NCBI RefSeq assembly: GCF_016714285.1
Contig: NZ_JADJNN010000013.1
Coordinates: 221,307 to 285,306, forward strand
Direction: 5' to 3'
Length of the DNA: 64,000 nucleotides
Source: Nannocystis sp.
Lineage (GTDB): Bacteria > Myxococcota_A > Polyangia > Nannocystales > Nannocystaceae
The notes under the pieces are model-generated. The model did not search any database and was not told the origin of the DNA. It worked only from the letters and a program-made list of their open reading frames with translations. A program made the position numbers and the translations under genes. This document shows, in pieces, positions 38,944 through 47,868 of this stretch (positions within the stretch are counted from its first letter, which is position 1; each line of letters opens with the position of its first letter).

Positions 38944-39101
38944 CGGCGAACAACATACCTGCCCGCGCGACCGATGCACACCGGCCAGCGACAAGGCGCT
39001 GCCACGACCGTCACCCCTCGATGCAACGCCAACTCGCCGCGCGTGGGACCGCATCGGCGAACACGGTACCCGCCCGCGGGGCGGATGAACACCGGCCAGC
39101 G
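38940..39101. repeat. Duplicated 51-base leader upstream of a lipoprotein gene
   Basis: Copies at 38940-38990 and 39051-39101 align without gaps and match at 43 of 51 positions. Both begin GCATCGGCGAACA and end ACACCGGCCAGCG. The first copy contains the start codon of the minus-strand lipoprotein; the second also preserves an in-frame ATG. The stretch lies between divergent genes, so promoter or 5' leader sequence seems to have been duplicated. Confidence 0.85.
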
Positions 39102-39178
39102 GCGTGCGAGCTGGAGCGACGCGCGATCTTTGAGCTTTTCGCGCCGCCGTCGACAGGTCAGTCTGCGACGAGCTCCCC

Positions 39179-41779
39179 ATGCGCACGCCCCTTGCGATCG
39201 GTCTCATCGGTGTCTGTCTCGCGGGTGTGGCGATCGCGGCGCCCGTGGTGCCGAAGGGCGGCGACCAGAACCAGGCCCAGAACCAGGGCCAGAGCTGTCC
39301 GGCGCCGAGCTTCGCCCAGTGCACCTCGGAGGCGTATCTGGCGAGCGCGTGCGGCAAGTCCAGGACTGGCGCCTGCACGGCGCTGGTCGAGGACAAGCTC
39401 AAGACCTTCCATGAGGCCACCGAGGCGCCGGCCTACAAGATGCTGCGGCCGGGTCGCCACCAGCTGCCGGATGACCTGCGGCAGGGCAAGTACTTCAAGT
39501 ACGCCGGACCGCAGACCGACATCATGCAGCGCGCGAACCACCAGATCGGGCGCACCCGGATCGCCGGGCTGTCGCTGCCGCGGATGCAGCGGGTCGCGGC
39601 GAGCGACGCCGCGAAGGTCCACCGCAACCCGGCCTGGGAGGCCAACGGCCAGAAGATCACCAGCTGCGAGGAGTACGGCTACGAGTGGATGTACGACGTG
39701 GCCCGCTTCATCGACGCGTCGGCGGCGTGCAAGGGCGACCAGGACTGCGTGTTCGACGTCGCCTTCATGGACCAGACCCCGGGCCTCGCCGACCGGACCC
39801 TGCGGCGCAAGGACGGCAAGCTGTTCGGCCCGCCGGGCGTCGGCTTCGAGATGCAGTCCTACGCCGGCATCCTGCCCAAGAACGAGATCCTCGCGGCCGG
39901 CCCCGAGTTCGTGCGCTCACACGGCGCGACCCCGCTGGCGAGCACGCCGCAGCTGACGGCGCTCGAGACGGCCATGACCACCGGGGCGACCTACTACCGC
40001 ACCGACTGCAAGAGCGGCTGCAACGACCGCAAGTTCGCCAGCGAGTGGAAGTGGCACAAGGCGCTGCGCCAGACGACCGCGAACCTGAGCCCGGCGGAGT
40101 TCGAGGAGTACGAGCGACGCAAGGCCAAGTTTCGCCGACTGCTGTCGTCGTGGAACGCGGCCGTGAGCGCCGAGCTGGCCCAGATCCCCGAGGAGCAGGC
40201 CCGCGTGTTCCCGTTCGACGCCCGCACGCGCGACCCGCTCGAGCGCCTCGACATCATCCAGCGCTACATCCGCGACGCGCGCGTCCAGGAGCAGCTGTTT
40301 CGCCAGAAGGCCACGCCGCTGCAGCTGAAGCAGGCGCTCGGCGAGGTGAAGTCGCCGGCCCAGCAGGGAGGCCAGGGGATGCAGGGCACGCGCGCGCCGG
40401 GGCTGCCGACGGCGTGGCTGGCCGCGCCGACGCCGAAGGTCGACAAACCAGCGGCGCCGAGCTCGTCGACGCAGGCCGGCGCCGCAGCGCTGGCCCGGGC
40501 CCGGGTCGCCGACCCGCACACCGACCTCGCCCTCGGCCGGGCCAGCGGCGCGCCGACGATGATCGCCAACCCTTGCGTGGGGTACGAGGATTGGGGCAGC
40601 GAGCTGCTCAAGCGCGGGCCGATCAGCTGCGAGATCGGCCAGTTTCTCCGGGTCGAGTGGCAGCGCAAACAGGACGGCAAGAAGAGCTGCCTCGACCTCG
40701 GCAGCCGCGACTGCGACTGGAACCCGGACATGCTCAGCGCGCGCTTCCTCGACCGCCTGCCGAGCGTCAGCTGGCAGGATTACTTCGAGGAGGAGTGCCG
40801 GACCTGGACCGGCGGGACCCTGACCAACAAGAACAGCCTCGACGAGGTCACGGCCTACATCGAGGAGATGAAGCAGGTCGTCGGCGCGGCCAAGCGCGAG
40901 CTGCAGGCCTACGAGCGACCGGGCGGCAAGGGCTACGCGCGCAGCTGGGACGACCGCGAGGTCATGGGCGACAAGAAGTGGTTCGGCGCCGAATACCACT
41001 ACGACCTCGGCTTCGAGGTCGACGTGGTCAAGCGCTCGAACAACAAGGTGTGCGAGCTCGGCGGGGGCTTCCACGCGGCCGCGGGCTTCGACGCGTACAT
41101 GATCAACAGCACGATCAAGGTCGTCGACGCCGAGCTCTCGTCGGACCTCAACAAGGCCGGCGACCACAAGTCGAAGGTGCGCAGCCACCTGACCGTGCTC
41201 GGCGACTCGCTGTACGCCGTCGACACGAATAGCACCCTGGTGTCCGTGTTCGAGAGCCAACAATATGAGCTGCCGCCCGGCTTCCGCCCGTCGTTCACGG
41301 TGCCCGCGGGCCCGATCCCGATCACCGGCGCGGCCTGGGGCGAGCTGCTCTACGGCGCCGGCCTGGAGCTGACGGCGACGGTGCCGGCCTGCAACGTCAA
41401 CAACCCGAACTTCGCGATCACGGCGGCGTTCGTGCCCACGATCATGGCCAACGCGCACGCGCAGGTCGGCGTCGGCATCTCCGGGGTCGTCAGCGCGGGG
41501 ATCCGCGGGGCGCTGAACCTGGTGACCCTGTCGCTGCCCTTCAAGCTCGGCCTGAAGACGGGGACCCAGCAGATCGCGAACGAGACCCAGCCGATGCTCA
41601 GCTTCGACATGAACCTGGTCATGACCCTCGGGACCCTGGCCGGGCGGCTGTCGCTCTACATCGAGTTCCTGCTTTATGAGCAGGAGTGGGAGCTGTTCCG
41701 CTGGCGCGGGGTCGGGCCGGCCGAGCTCAAGCTGATGCCGCCCGTGAAGGTGTCGCTGCCGCTGGTGGGGATGCAGTGA
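39179..41779 (+). CDS. Large exported protein of unknown function
   Basis: An 866-residue protein with a Sec signal (MRTPLAIGLIGVCLAGVAIA, cleavage near APVV). A Gln/Asn-rich bit (NQAQNQGQS) follows. The first half holds scattered Cys and a long helical region (EFEEYERRKAKFRRLLSSWN), then an Ala/Pro linker. The last third is beta-rich (TATVPACNVNNPNFAITAAF, VSAGIRGALNLVTLSLPFKL) with alternating hydrophobic residues. No catalytic motif is recognised. The stop overlaps the GTG of the next gene, a HEAT/vitellogenin-like lipoprotein, so the two are likely partners. Confidence 0.75.
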   Translation: MRTPLAIGLIGVCLAGVAIAAPVVPKGGDQNQAQNQGQSCPAPSFAQCTSEAYLASACGKSRTGACTALVEDKLKTFHEATEAPAYKMLRPGRHQLPDDLRQGKYFKYAGPQTDIMQRANHQIGRTRIAGLSLPRMQRVAASDAAKVHRNPAWEANGQKITSCEEYGYEWMYDVARFIDASAACKGDQDCVFDVAFMDQTPGLADRTLRRKDGKLFGPPGVGFEMQSYAGILPKNEILAAGPEFVRSHGATPLASTPQLTALETAMTTGATYYRTDCKSGCNDRKFASEWKWHKALRQTTANLSPAEFEEYERRKAKFRRLLSSWNAAVSAELAQIPEEQARVFPFDARTRDPLERLDIIQRYIRDARVQEQLFRQKATPLQLKQALGEVKSPAQQGGQGMQGTRAPGLPTAWLAAPTPKVDKPAAPSSSTQAGAAALARARVADPHTDLALGRASGAPTMIANPCVGYEDWGSELLKRGPISCEIGQFLRVEWQRKQDGKKSCLDLGSRDCDWNPDMLSARFLDRLPSVSWQDYFEEECRTWTGGTLTNKNSLDEVTAYIEEMKQVVGAAKRELQAYERPGGKGYARSWDDREVMGDKKWFGAEYHYDLGFEVDVVKRSNNKVCELGGGFHAAAGFDAYMINSTIKVVDAELSSDLNKAGDHKSKVRSHLTVLGDSLYAVDTNSTLVSVFESQQYELPPGFRPSFTVPAGPIPITGAAWGELLYGAGLELTATVPACNVNNPNFAITAAFVPTIMANAHAQVGVGISGVVSAGIRGALNLVTLSLPFKLGLKTGTQQIANETQPMLSFDMNLVMTLGTLAGRLSLYIEFLLYEQEWELFRWRGVGPAELKLMPPVKVSLPLVGMQ

Positions 41780-43569
41780 TCTTGCGCCGCGCGCAGGGCC
41801 TGGCGCTCGCGTGCCTGCTCTCTGGATGTCCTTCGGGACAGGTCGACCAGCGGCCCACCCAGGCGCTCGCGCAGGGCTCGCGCTACGCGGTCGGCGAGCT
41901 GCACCTGCACGCGATCGAGTGGACCGCGCAGGCGCTCGGGTCGCGCACGCAGGGCCTGCCGGACGGGCTGCCGGTCGCGGGCGGGCTGCGCCTGCGCGGC
42001 GAGCTGGCGCTGCAGCGGGTGGCGGGGCGCCCGGGCGAGACCCTGCTGGCGCTGTGGTTCACGCGCCTCGACGAGCACGAGCTGGTCGCGCTCGGCGAGT
42101 CGGTCGCGTTCGACGCGGCCGGGCTGATCGACGTGCCGGTGACGGTCGCGCTGGCGGAGGACGGGTCCTTGACGCGCGCGTGGTACCCGTCCGCGGCGCC
42201 CTCGCTGCTGCGCCACGTCATGGGCGGTCTGCTGGTGCGCCTCGATCTGCGGGCGGCAGCGACGGGGCCTCGCATGGTCCCGGTCGCGCACGGGCTCGCC
42301 GAGGCGGTGTACAGCGGCGAGGCCGGTCGGCTGCGCCGCGGCTTGCGCGGGCTGGTCCGCCTCGACGCGGCGTCGACCGGCGCCCCCGGCTCGGCCACGA
42401 TCGTCGGCGCGACCGAGCTGGGCTTCGACGATCGCGGCGCGCTCGAGACCCTGGTCGCCGAGGAGCAGGTGCGCAGCGAGGACGACGGCTTCGCCTCCGA
42501 GGACCGCTTCCGCCTGATCCGCACGCGCGTGCTGGCGGGCGAGCTGCTCGCGCGACCCGACCTCGAGCACATGCTGGCGGTCGATCCGTCGGCCCCGCGC
42601 AACACCGGCGAGGCCGAACAGATGATGGCGCGCCGCTTCGCCGAGGGCATGGACCTCGCCGGCCTCGCGCTCGCGGTCCAGGACATCGACAACGGCCTGC
42701 TGCCGCCCGCCGGCGAGGTCACCCGCGCGGTCGGCCTGCTGCGCGGCTGGCCCGAGCTGACGCCCGAGGTCGGCGCGCTGGCGGCCCGGGCCCGCTCGTC
42801 GCACGGGCGCCGGCTGGTGTTCGACCTGCTGGCGGCCGCGGGCACACCGGAGGCGCAGCAGATGCTGCGGACGCTGATCGCAGATCCCACCGCGGCCCCG
42901 GAGCGCGAGCGACCCACGCTGGTCCAGCGCTTCGCGCTGATCCAGCGGCCCGAGAGCGCGACCGGATGGTTCGTGCTCGACCTGTACGACGCCGCCGACG
43001 GCGAGCTGCGCCGGGCGCTGCTGTATCCGCTGGGCTCGCTCGCGCGGCGCCTGCAGGCCAGCGATCCCTGGGTCGCCGGCCTGCTGCACGAGCGCCTGCT
43101 GGTCGCGCTGGCGGCGGAGCCCTCCGGCCCTGACCTCATCGCCGCGCTCGCAGGCCTCGGCAACGCCGGCCGCCCCGACGATCGCGGACGCCTCCTCGCC
43201 TACCTCGCCGACGCCGACGACGACGTGCGCTGGACCGCCATCGACGCGCTCCGCGAGCTGCCCGGCGACGACACCACCCAGGCGCTGTTCGCCGCGCTCA
43301 CCGATCGCGCGCCGCGGGTCGCCGCACGCGCGCTCGCCCTGCTCCACGGACGCCACCTCGGGCCCGACGACAGCGTGCGCCTGGCCGCGCTGGTCGACGG
43401 CCGACCGCTGTCACCGACGCTGCAGACCGGGCTGGTCGCCGCGCTCACCGACCGCATCGCCGACGACCCCGAGGTCCCGGCTGCCCTGCGTCGACTCGCG
43501 CTCGCCAGCGAGGACCCGCACCTCCGCGCCCGCATCGAGCGCGTGCTGGCGGCGCCCGATCCGAGCTGA
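41776..43569 (+). CDS. HEAT-repeat lipoprotein with vitellogenin-like N-terminal half
   Basis: A 597-residue lipoprotein starting at GTG 41776, which overlaps the previous stop. The signal LALACLLSGC has its lipobox Cys inside a hairpin repeat. The C-terminal 150 residues are HEAT-like helical repeats (LLAYLADADDDVRWTAIDAL, ALTDRAPRVAARALALL). The N-terminal part is beta-rich: LRLRGELALQRVAG, ALGESVAFDAAG and PVTVALAEDGSLTRAWYP, the last followed by a helix LRHVMGGLLVRLDL. This order, beta barrel then helical superhelix, and the barrel's last strand and helix, resemble the lipid-binding N-terminus of large lipid transfer proteins such as vitellogenin. That likeness is my judgement by eye. Confidence 0.7.
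   Translation: MILRRAQGLALACLLSGCPSGQVDQRPTQALAQGSRYAVGELHLHAIEWTAQALGSRTQGLPDGLPVAGGLRLRGELALQRVAGRPGETLLALWFTRLDEHELVALGESVAFDAAGLIDVPVTVALAEDGSLTRAWYPSAAPSLLRHVMGGLLVRLDLRAAATGPRMVPVAHGLAEAVYSGEAGRLRRGLRGLVRLDAASTGAPGSATIVGATELGFDDRGALETLVAEEQVRSEDDGFASEDRFRLIRTRVLAGELLARPDLEHMLAVDPSAPRNTGEAEQMMARRFAEGMDLAGLALAVQDIDNGLLPPAGEVTRAVGLLRGWPELTPEVGALAARARSSHGRRLVFDLLAAAGTPEAQQMLRTLIADPTAAPERERPTLVQRFALIQRPESATGWFVLDLYDAADGELRRALLYPLGSLARRLQASDPWVAGLLHERLLVALAAEPSGPDLIAALAGLGNAGRPDDRGRLLAYLADADDDVRWTAIDALRELPGDDTTQALFAALTDRAPRVAARALALLHGRHLGPDDSVRLAALVDGRPLSPTLQTGLVAALTDRIADDPEVPAALRRLALASEDPHLRARIERVLAAPDPS
41827..41840. repeat. Hairpin palindrome TGTCC-TTCG-GGACA inside a lipobox
   Basis: Five-base arms and a UUCG loop in the transcript, followed by GGTC. 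The first TGT is the codon of the lipidated Cys of the HEAT-repeat lipoprotein. Confidence 0.8.
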
Positions 43570-43686
43570 CGCCGCGCGACATGGCCTCGCCGCAATTGGT
43601 AGGTCTCCGGCACTCGGTCGAGCTCCCGCCGTCGACAAGCTGATCCGACCTGACGACCGCCTCGTGGGACCGGTACGCGAGGACAG

Positions 43687-44481
43687 TCACTTGGCCTCGG
43701 TCAGCTTCTTCTGCTCCTCGAGCAGCCGACGCAACTCCTCGCGGGCATTCTCGGCCTCCTGCGGCGTCGCCTCCTTGAGCGTGTAACGGAACACCTTGCT
43801 GCTGATGGCCTTGTCGTCCTTGTTGACGGTGATGCCCATCAGCTCGCCGTCCTCGGTCCAGGACTTGCTCGGGCCGTCGAGCTTGCCGGCCTTGTAGACG
43901 GACTCGGAGCGGCGCTTGCCGTTCGGATAGAAGCTCACGCCAAGGCCCTCCTCCTTGCCGGCGATGTACGCAGTGCTCGATTCGAGGCGGCCTTGCTCGT
44001 CGAAGCTCCACCAGCGGCCGGTCCACTCGTGGCTTTCGTAATTGCCGGCGCGCTGCACCTTGCCGTTCGGATGAAACCACACAGACGGTCCCTGGCGCTT
44101 CGAAAGCGATTCGCCGACTTTGCCGCCGAGCCGACACTCGATCACGTTTTCGCCGGTGTTCTGGGTCGTCCCCGGCGGACACGGTAGCACCGAGTCGAGC
44201 GCCGGCGCGGGCACGATCGGTACGTATGCCTCGAGCGGTGTCTCTGCCTTCTCCTCGGCGGTCGGCAGCGGGTAATCGGTGTCGGCTCCCACGGTATTGG
44301 TGTTGGTGTTGGGGTCAGGGCCGGGGTTGGGGGGCGTCGGGCCCGAGGCCTTGGCTGTGCCTGTCGGTGTCATTCCGGAGGGCTGCGGCGAGGGAGCTGT
44401 CGGCGTGCCGCTCTCACACGCAACGATCGCCGCGACAAGCGTCGCTGCCAGGGTGTGGAGGCGAGACGATCGTTGCATCAT
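43687..44481 (-). CDS. Lipoprotein with MORN-like (YwqK-type) repeats
   Basis: A 264-residue lipoprotein (MMQRSSRLHTLAATLVAAIVAC) with a Pro/Thr/Gly/Asn linker. Near the middle come about three repeats of the kind found in the MORN/YwqK family: GPSVWFHPNGKVQRAGNY, TGRWWSFDEQGRLES, GLGVSFYPNGKRRSESVY and GPSKSWTEDGELMG. These form short beta hairpins. A charged helical tail closes the protein. The family is often labelled antitoxin YwqK by similarity, but here no toxin is beside it and a surface protein is more likely. A degenerate palindrome lies at the stop codon (near 43670-43686). Confidence 0.8.
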   Translation of the reverse strand: MMQRSSRLHTLAATLVAAIVACESGTPTAPSPQPSGMTPTGTAKASGPTPPNPGPDPNTNTNTVGADTDYPLPTAEEKAETPLEAYVPIVPAPALDSVLPCPPGTTQNTGENVIECRLGGKVGESLSKRQGPSVWFHPNGKVQRAGNYESHEWTGRWWSFDEQGRLESSTAYIAGKEEGLGVSFYPNGKRRSESVYKAGKLDGPSKSWTEDGELMGITVNKDDKAISSKVFRYTLKEATPQEAENAREELRRLLEEQKKLTEAK

Positions 44482-44673
44482 CGTCCGAGGCTAGACCTGC
44501 TCGCGTGGCCTGGCAATCGATCTCGGGAGGCCGCGGCACGCGATGGTTCCCGCGCAGGGGACATCACCATCAATATGAGCCGAGACGCGCGCGACATCGC
44601 CAGCCCGCGCCCGCACCCCGCCGCAGTCTCCTCGCTGTCCCTCGCCGCGCCCCCCCGCTAGCCTCGGACTCGC

Positions 44674-47610
44674 ATGCCGCAGCCCATCGACAGCGCCGAC
44701 GGCAGCGACGCGGTGACCCGCCACGAGGGCGCCGAAGCTCCCTCCGATGCCAGCAGCTCCGCCGCGGCCACGCGGATCGAGCAGCCGTTTCGCATCGGTC
44801 GCTACACGATCCTCCGCCGCCTCGGCCGCGGCGGCATGGGCGTCGTCTACGCCGCCTACGACGACCGCCTCGACCGCAAGATCGCCCTCAAGCTGGTCCA
44901 CGTCTCGCGCGAGCACGGCAGCATCGGCCAGGCCCGCCTCCTGCGCGAGGCCCAGGCCCTCGCCCGCCTGTCTCACCCCAACGTCGTCCAGGTCTATGAA
45001 GTCGGCGAGCACGACCGCCAGGTCTTCCTCGCCATGGAGTTCGTCGCCGGCGTCACCCTCCGCGCCTGGACCCGCGCCAAACAGAGGCCCTGGCCCGAGC
45101 TCCTCGCCGTGTTCCAACAGGCCGGCCAGGGCCTCGCCGCCGCCCACGCCGTCGGCCTCGTCCATCGCGACTTCAAGCCGGACAACGTGCTCGTCGCCGA
45201 CGACGGCCGCGTCCGCGTCCTCGACTTCGGCCTCGCCCGCGCCGTCTCCGGCGAGCCCGACGAACCACAACCTGTCCCTTCGGACAGCCTGCGCAGCGGC
45301 GCGTCCCTCGACTCCCAGGACCTCTCCGAGCCCCTCACCGCGATCGGCACCCTGCTCGGCACCCCCGCGTACATGGCCCCCGAGCAACTCCTGCGCCACC
45401 CCACCGACGCCCGCTCCGACCAGTACAGCTTCTGCGTCGCCCTGTGGGAGGCCCTCCACGGCGTCAGGCCCTTCGCCGGCCGCACCCTCGCCGAGCTCAA
45501 GCTGCAGGTCTTCGCCGGCCCCCCGCGTCCGCCCCGCGGCCCGGTCCCCGCGTGGCTCGGCCGCGTGCTCGTCCGCGGCCTCGCCGTCACCCCCGACCAG
45601 CGCCACGCCGACATGCCCGCGCTGCTCGCCGCCCTCGCCGACGACCCCGCGAAGCGCCACCGTCGACGCGCCCTCGGCCTCGCCGCCGGCCTCGTCCTCG
45701 CCAGCGCCGGCGCGGCCGGCTACGCCCTCGCCACCCGCGACATCGCCAGCAGCTGCGCCGCCCACGACGCCCTCGCCGGCGTCTGGGACCCCGCCACCCG
45801 CAGCGCCGTCGCCGACCGCTTCGCCGCCCACGACCTCCCCTTCGCCGAGCAGGCCTTTCGCCACACCGCCGCCCAGCTCGACGCCTACGCCGCCCGCCTC
45901 GAGCACCTCCTGCGCGACACCTGCGAGGCCCGCCAGCGCGGCCTGCGAAGCGGCCGCGCCCTCGAGCTGCAGATCGACTGCGCCGAGCGCCTGCGCGGCG
46001 AGCTCGCGGCGACCACCCTGGTCCTGCGCAACGCCGACGCCCGCGCCATCGAACGCGCCAACCAGGCCGTCGCCCGCCTGCCCGCGATCGAACCCTGCAG
46101 CGACCTCACCAGCCTGCTCGCCGCCGACGACCGATCACCCGAACCAGAGGACCCCGCCCTCGCCGCCCGCGTGCGCGCCCAGACCCCCCGCCTCGCCGCC
46201 GCCCGGGCCGAGCTCGACGCCGGCCACCACGACCGCGCCCGCGAGCTCGCCCACGAGCTCGTCACCGAGGCCGAACACCTCGCCCACGCCCCCCTGCTCG
46301 CCGAGGCCCTGCTCCTGCTCGGCGCCGCCGAGCTCACCAGCGGCGACTACCCGGCCTCCAGCGCCGCCCTCCTGCGCGCCTTCACCACCGCCGAGTCCGC
46401 CCGCCACGACCGCCTCGCCACCGACGCGGCGATCCGCCTCGTGTACGTACACGGCGAGCGCCAGCACGACCTCCCCCGCGCCGAGACCTGGGCCGAGGTC
46501 GCCGACGCCAAGCTCCGCCGCCAGGGCGACGACCCGGCCCTGCGCCTGCGCCTCAGCTTCAACCTCGCCACCGCCCTCCTCGACGCCGGCCAGCTCCAGG
46601 CCAGCGAGCTCCGCTTCCGCGAGACCATGGCCCTCGCCGAACAGCGCCGCGACATCGACCCCGGCTTCCACGTCATCGCCCTCAACGCCCTCGCCACCCT
46701 CGAGCTCGACAAGGGCGCCCTCACCGAAGCCGAGGCCCTCCTGCGCCGCTCCCTCGCCCTCCGCGAGGCCGCCCTCGGCCCCGACCACCCGCAGGTCGGC
46801 GTGGTCCTCCACAACCTCGCCCTCGTCCTCTACCAGCGCCGCGACTTCACCCCCGCCGCCGCCATGTTCCGCCGCGCCCTCGCGCTCCGCGAGCGCAGCC
46901 TCGGCAGCGACCACCCGGCCACCGTCGAGACCCTCAACGGCCTCGGCGCCGCGCTCACCGACGGCGGTGACCCGACCGCCGGCCTCGAGATCTACCGCCG
47001 CGTCCTCGCCCTCGAGGAGCAGCGCCGCGGCCTCGACAACCTCGACCTCTTCGCCCCCCTCAACAACCTCGGCAACAGCCTCATCAACGCCCACGACCTC
47101 CCCTCCGCCCAGGCCTACCTCGACCGCGCCCGCACCCTGCTCGAGCGCCACGGCAAGACCGACAGCCCCGACTACGCCCTGCTCCTCTACAACCTCGCCG
47201 GCCTCGCCGTCGCGCAAGCCGACCCAGCCCGCGCCATCCCCCTGATCGAGCGCTCCCTCGCCCTCCGTGAGCAGATCTACGGCGCCAAGCACCTCGAGGT
47301 CGGCATCACCCTCGCCTACCTCGCCCACGCCGAACTCGCGGCCAACCACCCCAGCGAGGCCGACGCCCACGCCACCCACGCCGTCGCCATCCTCACCGAC
47401 CACCCCGCCGGCGTCCTCGAGCTCGGCCGCGCCCGCCTGGTCCTCGCCACCCTCCGCGCCCGCGACCCACACACCCACAGCGACGCCCTCGCCCTCGCCC
47501 GCCAGGCCACCCTCGACCTCCGCGGCCAACCCACCGACAGCGAGCCCCTCGCCGCGGCCCGCAGGCTCCTCGCCGACCTGTCCCGCGGGACAGCCAGCAA
47601 GGCCCGCTGA
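44674..47610 (+). CDS. Ser/Thr protein kinase with TPR C-terminal region
   Basis: A 978-residue Hanks-type kinase. Kinase residues: glycine loop GRGGMG (51-56), Lys73 in KIALKLV, HRDFKPDN (164-171), DFG (184-186) and APE (235-237). A membrane helix follows at about 333-353, then roughly 600 residues of TPR-like helical repeats (LNALATLELDKGALTEAEAL, LHNLALVLYQRRDFTPAAAM, LNNLGNSLINAHDLPSAQAY) of kinesin-light-chain spacing. The TPR part would lie outside the membrane as a ligand or protein sensor. A full palindrome is read in frame between DFG and APE (PVPSDS), and another just before the stop. Confidence 0.94.
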   Translation: MPQPIDSADGSDAVTRHEGAEAPSDASSSAAATRIEQPFRIGRYTILRRLGRGGMGVVYAAYDDRLDRKIALKLVHVSREHGSIGQARLLREAQALARLSHPNVVQVYEVGEHDRQVFLAMEFVAGVTLRAWTRAKQRPWPELLAVFQQAGQGLAAAHAVGLVHRDFKPDNVLVADDGRVRVLDFGLARAVSGEPDEPQPVPSDSLRSGASLDSQDLSEPLTAIGTLLGTPAYMAPEQLLRHPTDARSDQYSFCVALWEALHGVRPFAGRTLAELKLQVFAGPPRPPRGPVPAWLGRVLVRGLAVTPDQRHADMPALLAALADDPAKRHRRRALGLAAGLVLASAGAAGYALATRDIASSCAAHDALAGVWDPATRSAVADRFAAHDLPFAEQAFRHTAAQLDAYAARLEHLLRDTCEARQRGLRSGRALELQIDCAERLRGELAATTLVLRNADARAIERANQAVARLPAIEPCSDLTSLLAADDRSPEPEDPALAARVRAQTPRLAAARAELDAGHHDRARELAHELVTEAEHLAHAPLLAEALLLLGAAELTSGDYPASSAALLRAFTTAESARHDRLATDAAIRLVYVHGERQHDLPRAETWAEVADAKLRRQGDDPALRLRLSFNLATALLDAGQLQASELRFRETMALAEQRRDIDPGFHVIALNALATLELDKGALTEAEALLRRSLALREAALGPDHPQVGVVLHNLALVLYQRRDFTPAAAMFRRALALRERSLGSDHPATVETLNGLGAALTDGGDPTAGLEIYRRVLALEEQRRGLDNLDLFAPLNNLGNSLINAHDLPSAQAYLDRARTLLERHGKTDSPDYALLLYNLAGLAVAQADPARAIPLIERSLALREQIYGAKHLEVGITLAYLAHAELAANHPSEADAHATHAVAILTDHPAGVLELGRARLVLATLRARDPHTHSDALALARQATLDLRGQPTDSEPLAAARRLLADLSRGTASKAR
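45272..45287. repeat. Hairpin palindrome CTGTCC-CTTC-GGACAG in a kinase activation segment
   Basis: Perfect arms, read in frame as part of QPVPSDSL between the DFG and APE motifs of the Ser/Thr kinase. This region varies in length among kinases, so an insertion here would be tolerated. Confidence 0.85.
47578..47593. repeat. Perfect 16-base palindrome CTGTCCCGCGGGACAG near a stop codon
   Basis: Read in frame as part of DLSRGTAS, about 15 bases before the TGA of the kinase-TPR gene. Confidence 0.85.
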
Positions 47611-47648
47611 GCGCGGCACCCATGTTACAGGGCGTCTCGGCGCCGGGC

Positions 47649-47834
47649 TCAGGCGCCGTCCGGCCGCCATCCGAGCAAGGTGTCGTCGAAGGGGAACACG
47701 CGCTCCGCGAGCATCGTCGTCGCCTCGCAGATCGCATGCTCGAGGCGCGGGAGCAGCTCCGCGGGGTAGGAGGGCGATCGCCGCGCGTACTCCTCCTCGT
47801 CGAGCCTGCGTACGACGAACTCGCCCCGCCGCAA
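47649..47834 (-). CDS. Possible small gene or gene remnant
   Basis: In the 258 bases between the kinase gene and a convergent lipoprotein gene, one minus-strand frame reads as convincing protein: GEFVVRRLDEEEYARRS, LLPRLEHAICEATTMLAERV and FPFDDTLLGW, ending at a TGA. No ATG starts it; a TTG at 47834 would give 61 residues. It may be the 3' end of a gene whose front was lost. It lies downstream of, and on the same strand as, the lipoprotein gene at 47869-48852. I cannot name it. Confidence 0.35.
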   Translation of the reverse strand: MRRGEFVVRRLDEEEYARRSPSYPAELLPRLEHAICEATTMLAERVFPFDDTLLGWRPDGA

Positions 47835-47868
47835 TTCGCCGCGGCCCTGATGCCGGGGTCGCGCCGCT

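Noticed and set aside
43687..44481. YwqK-type antitoxin of a toxin-antitoxin pair
   Set aside because: It is a lipoprotein with no toxin gene beside it; only the repeat type is shared.
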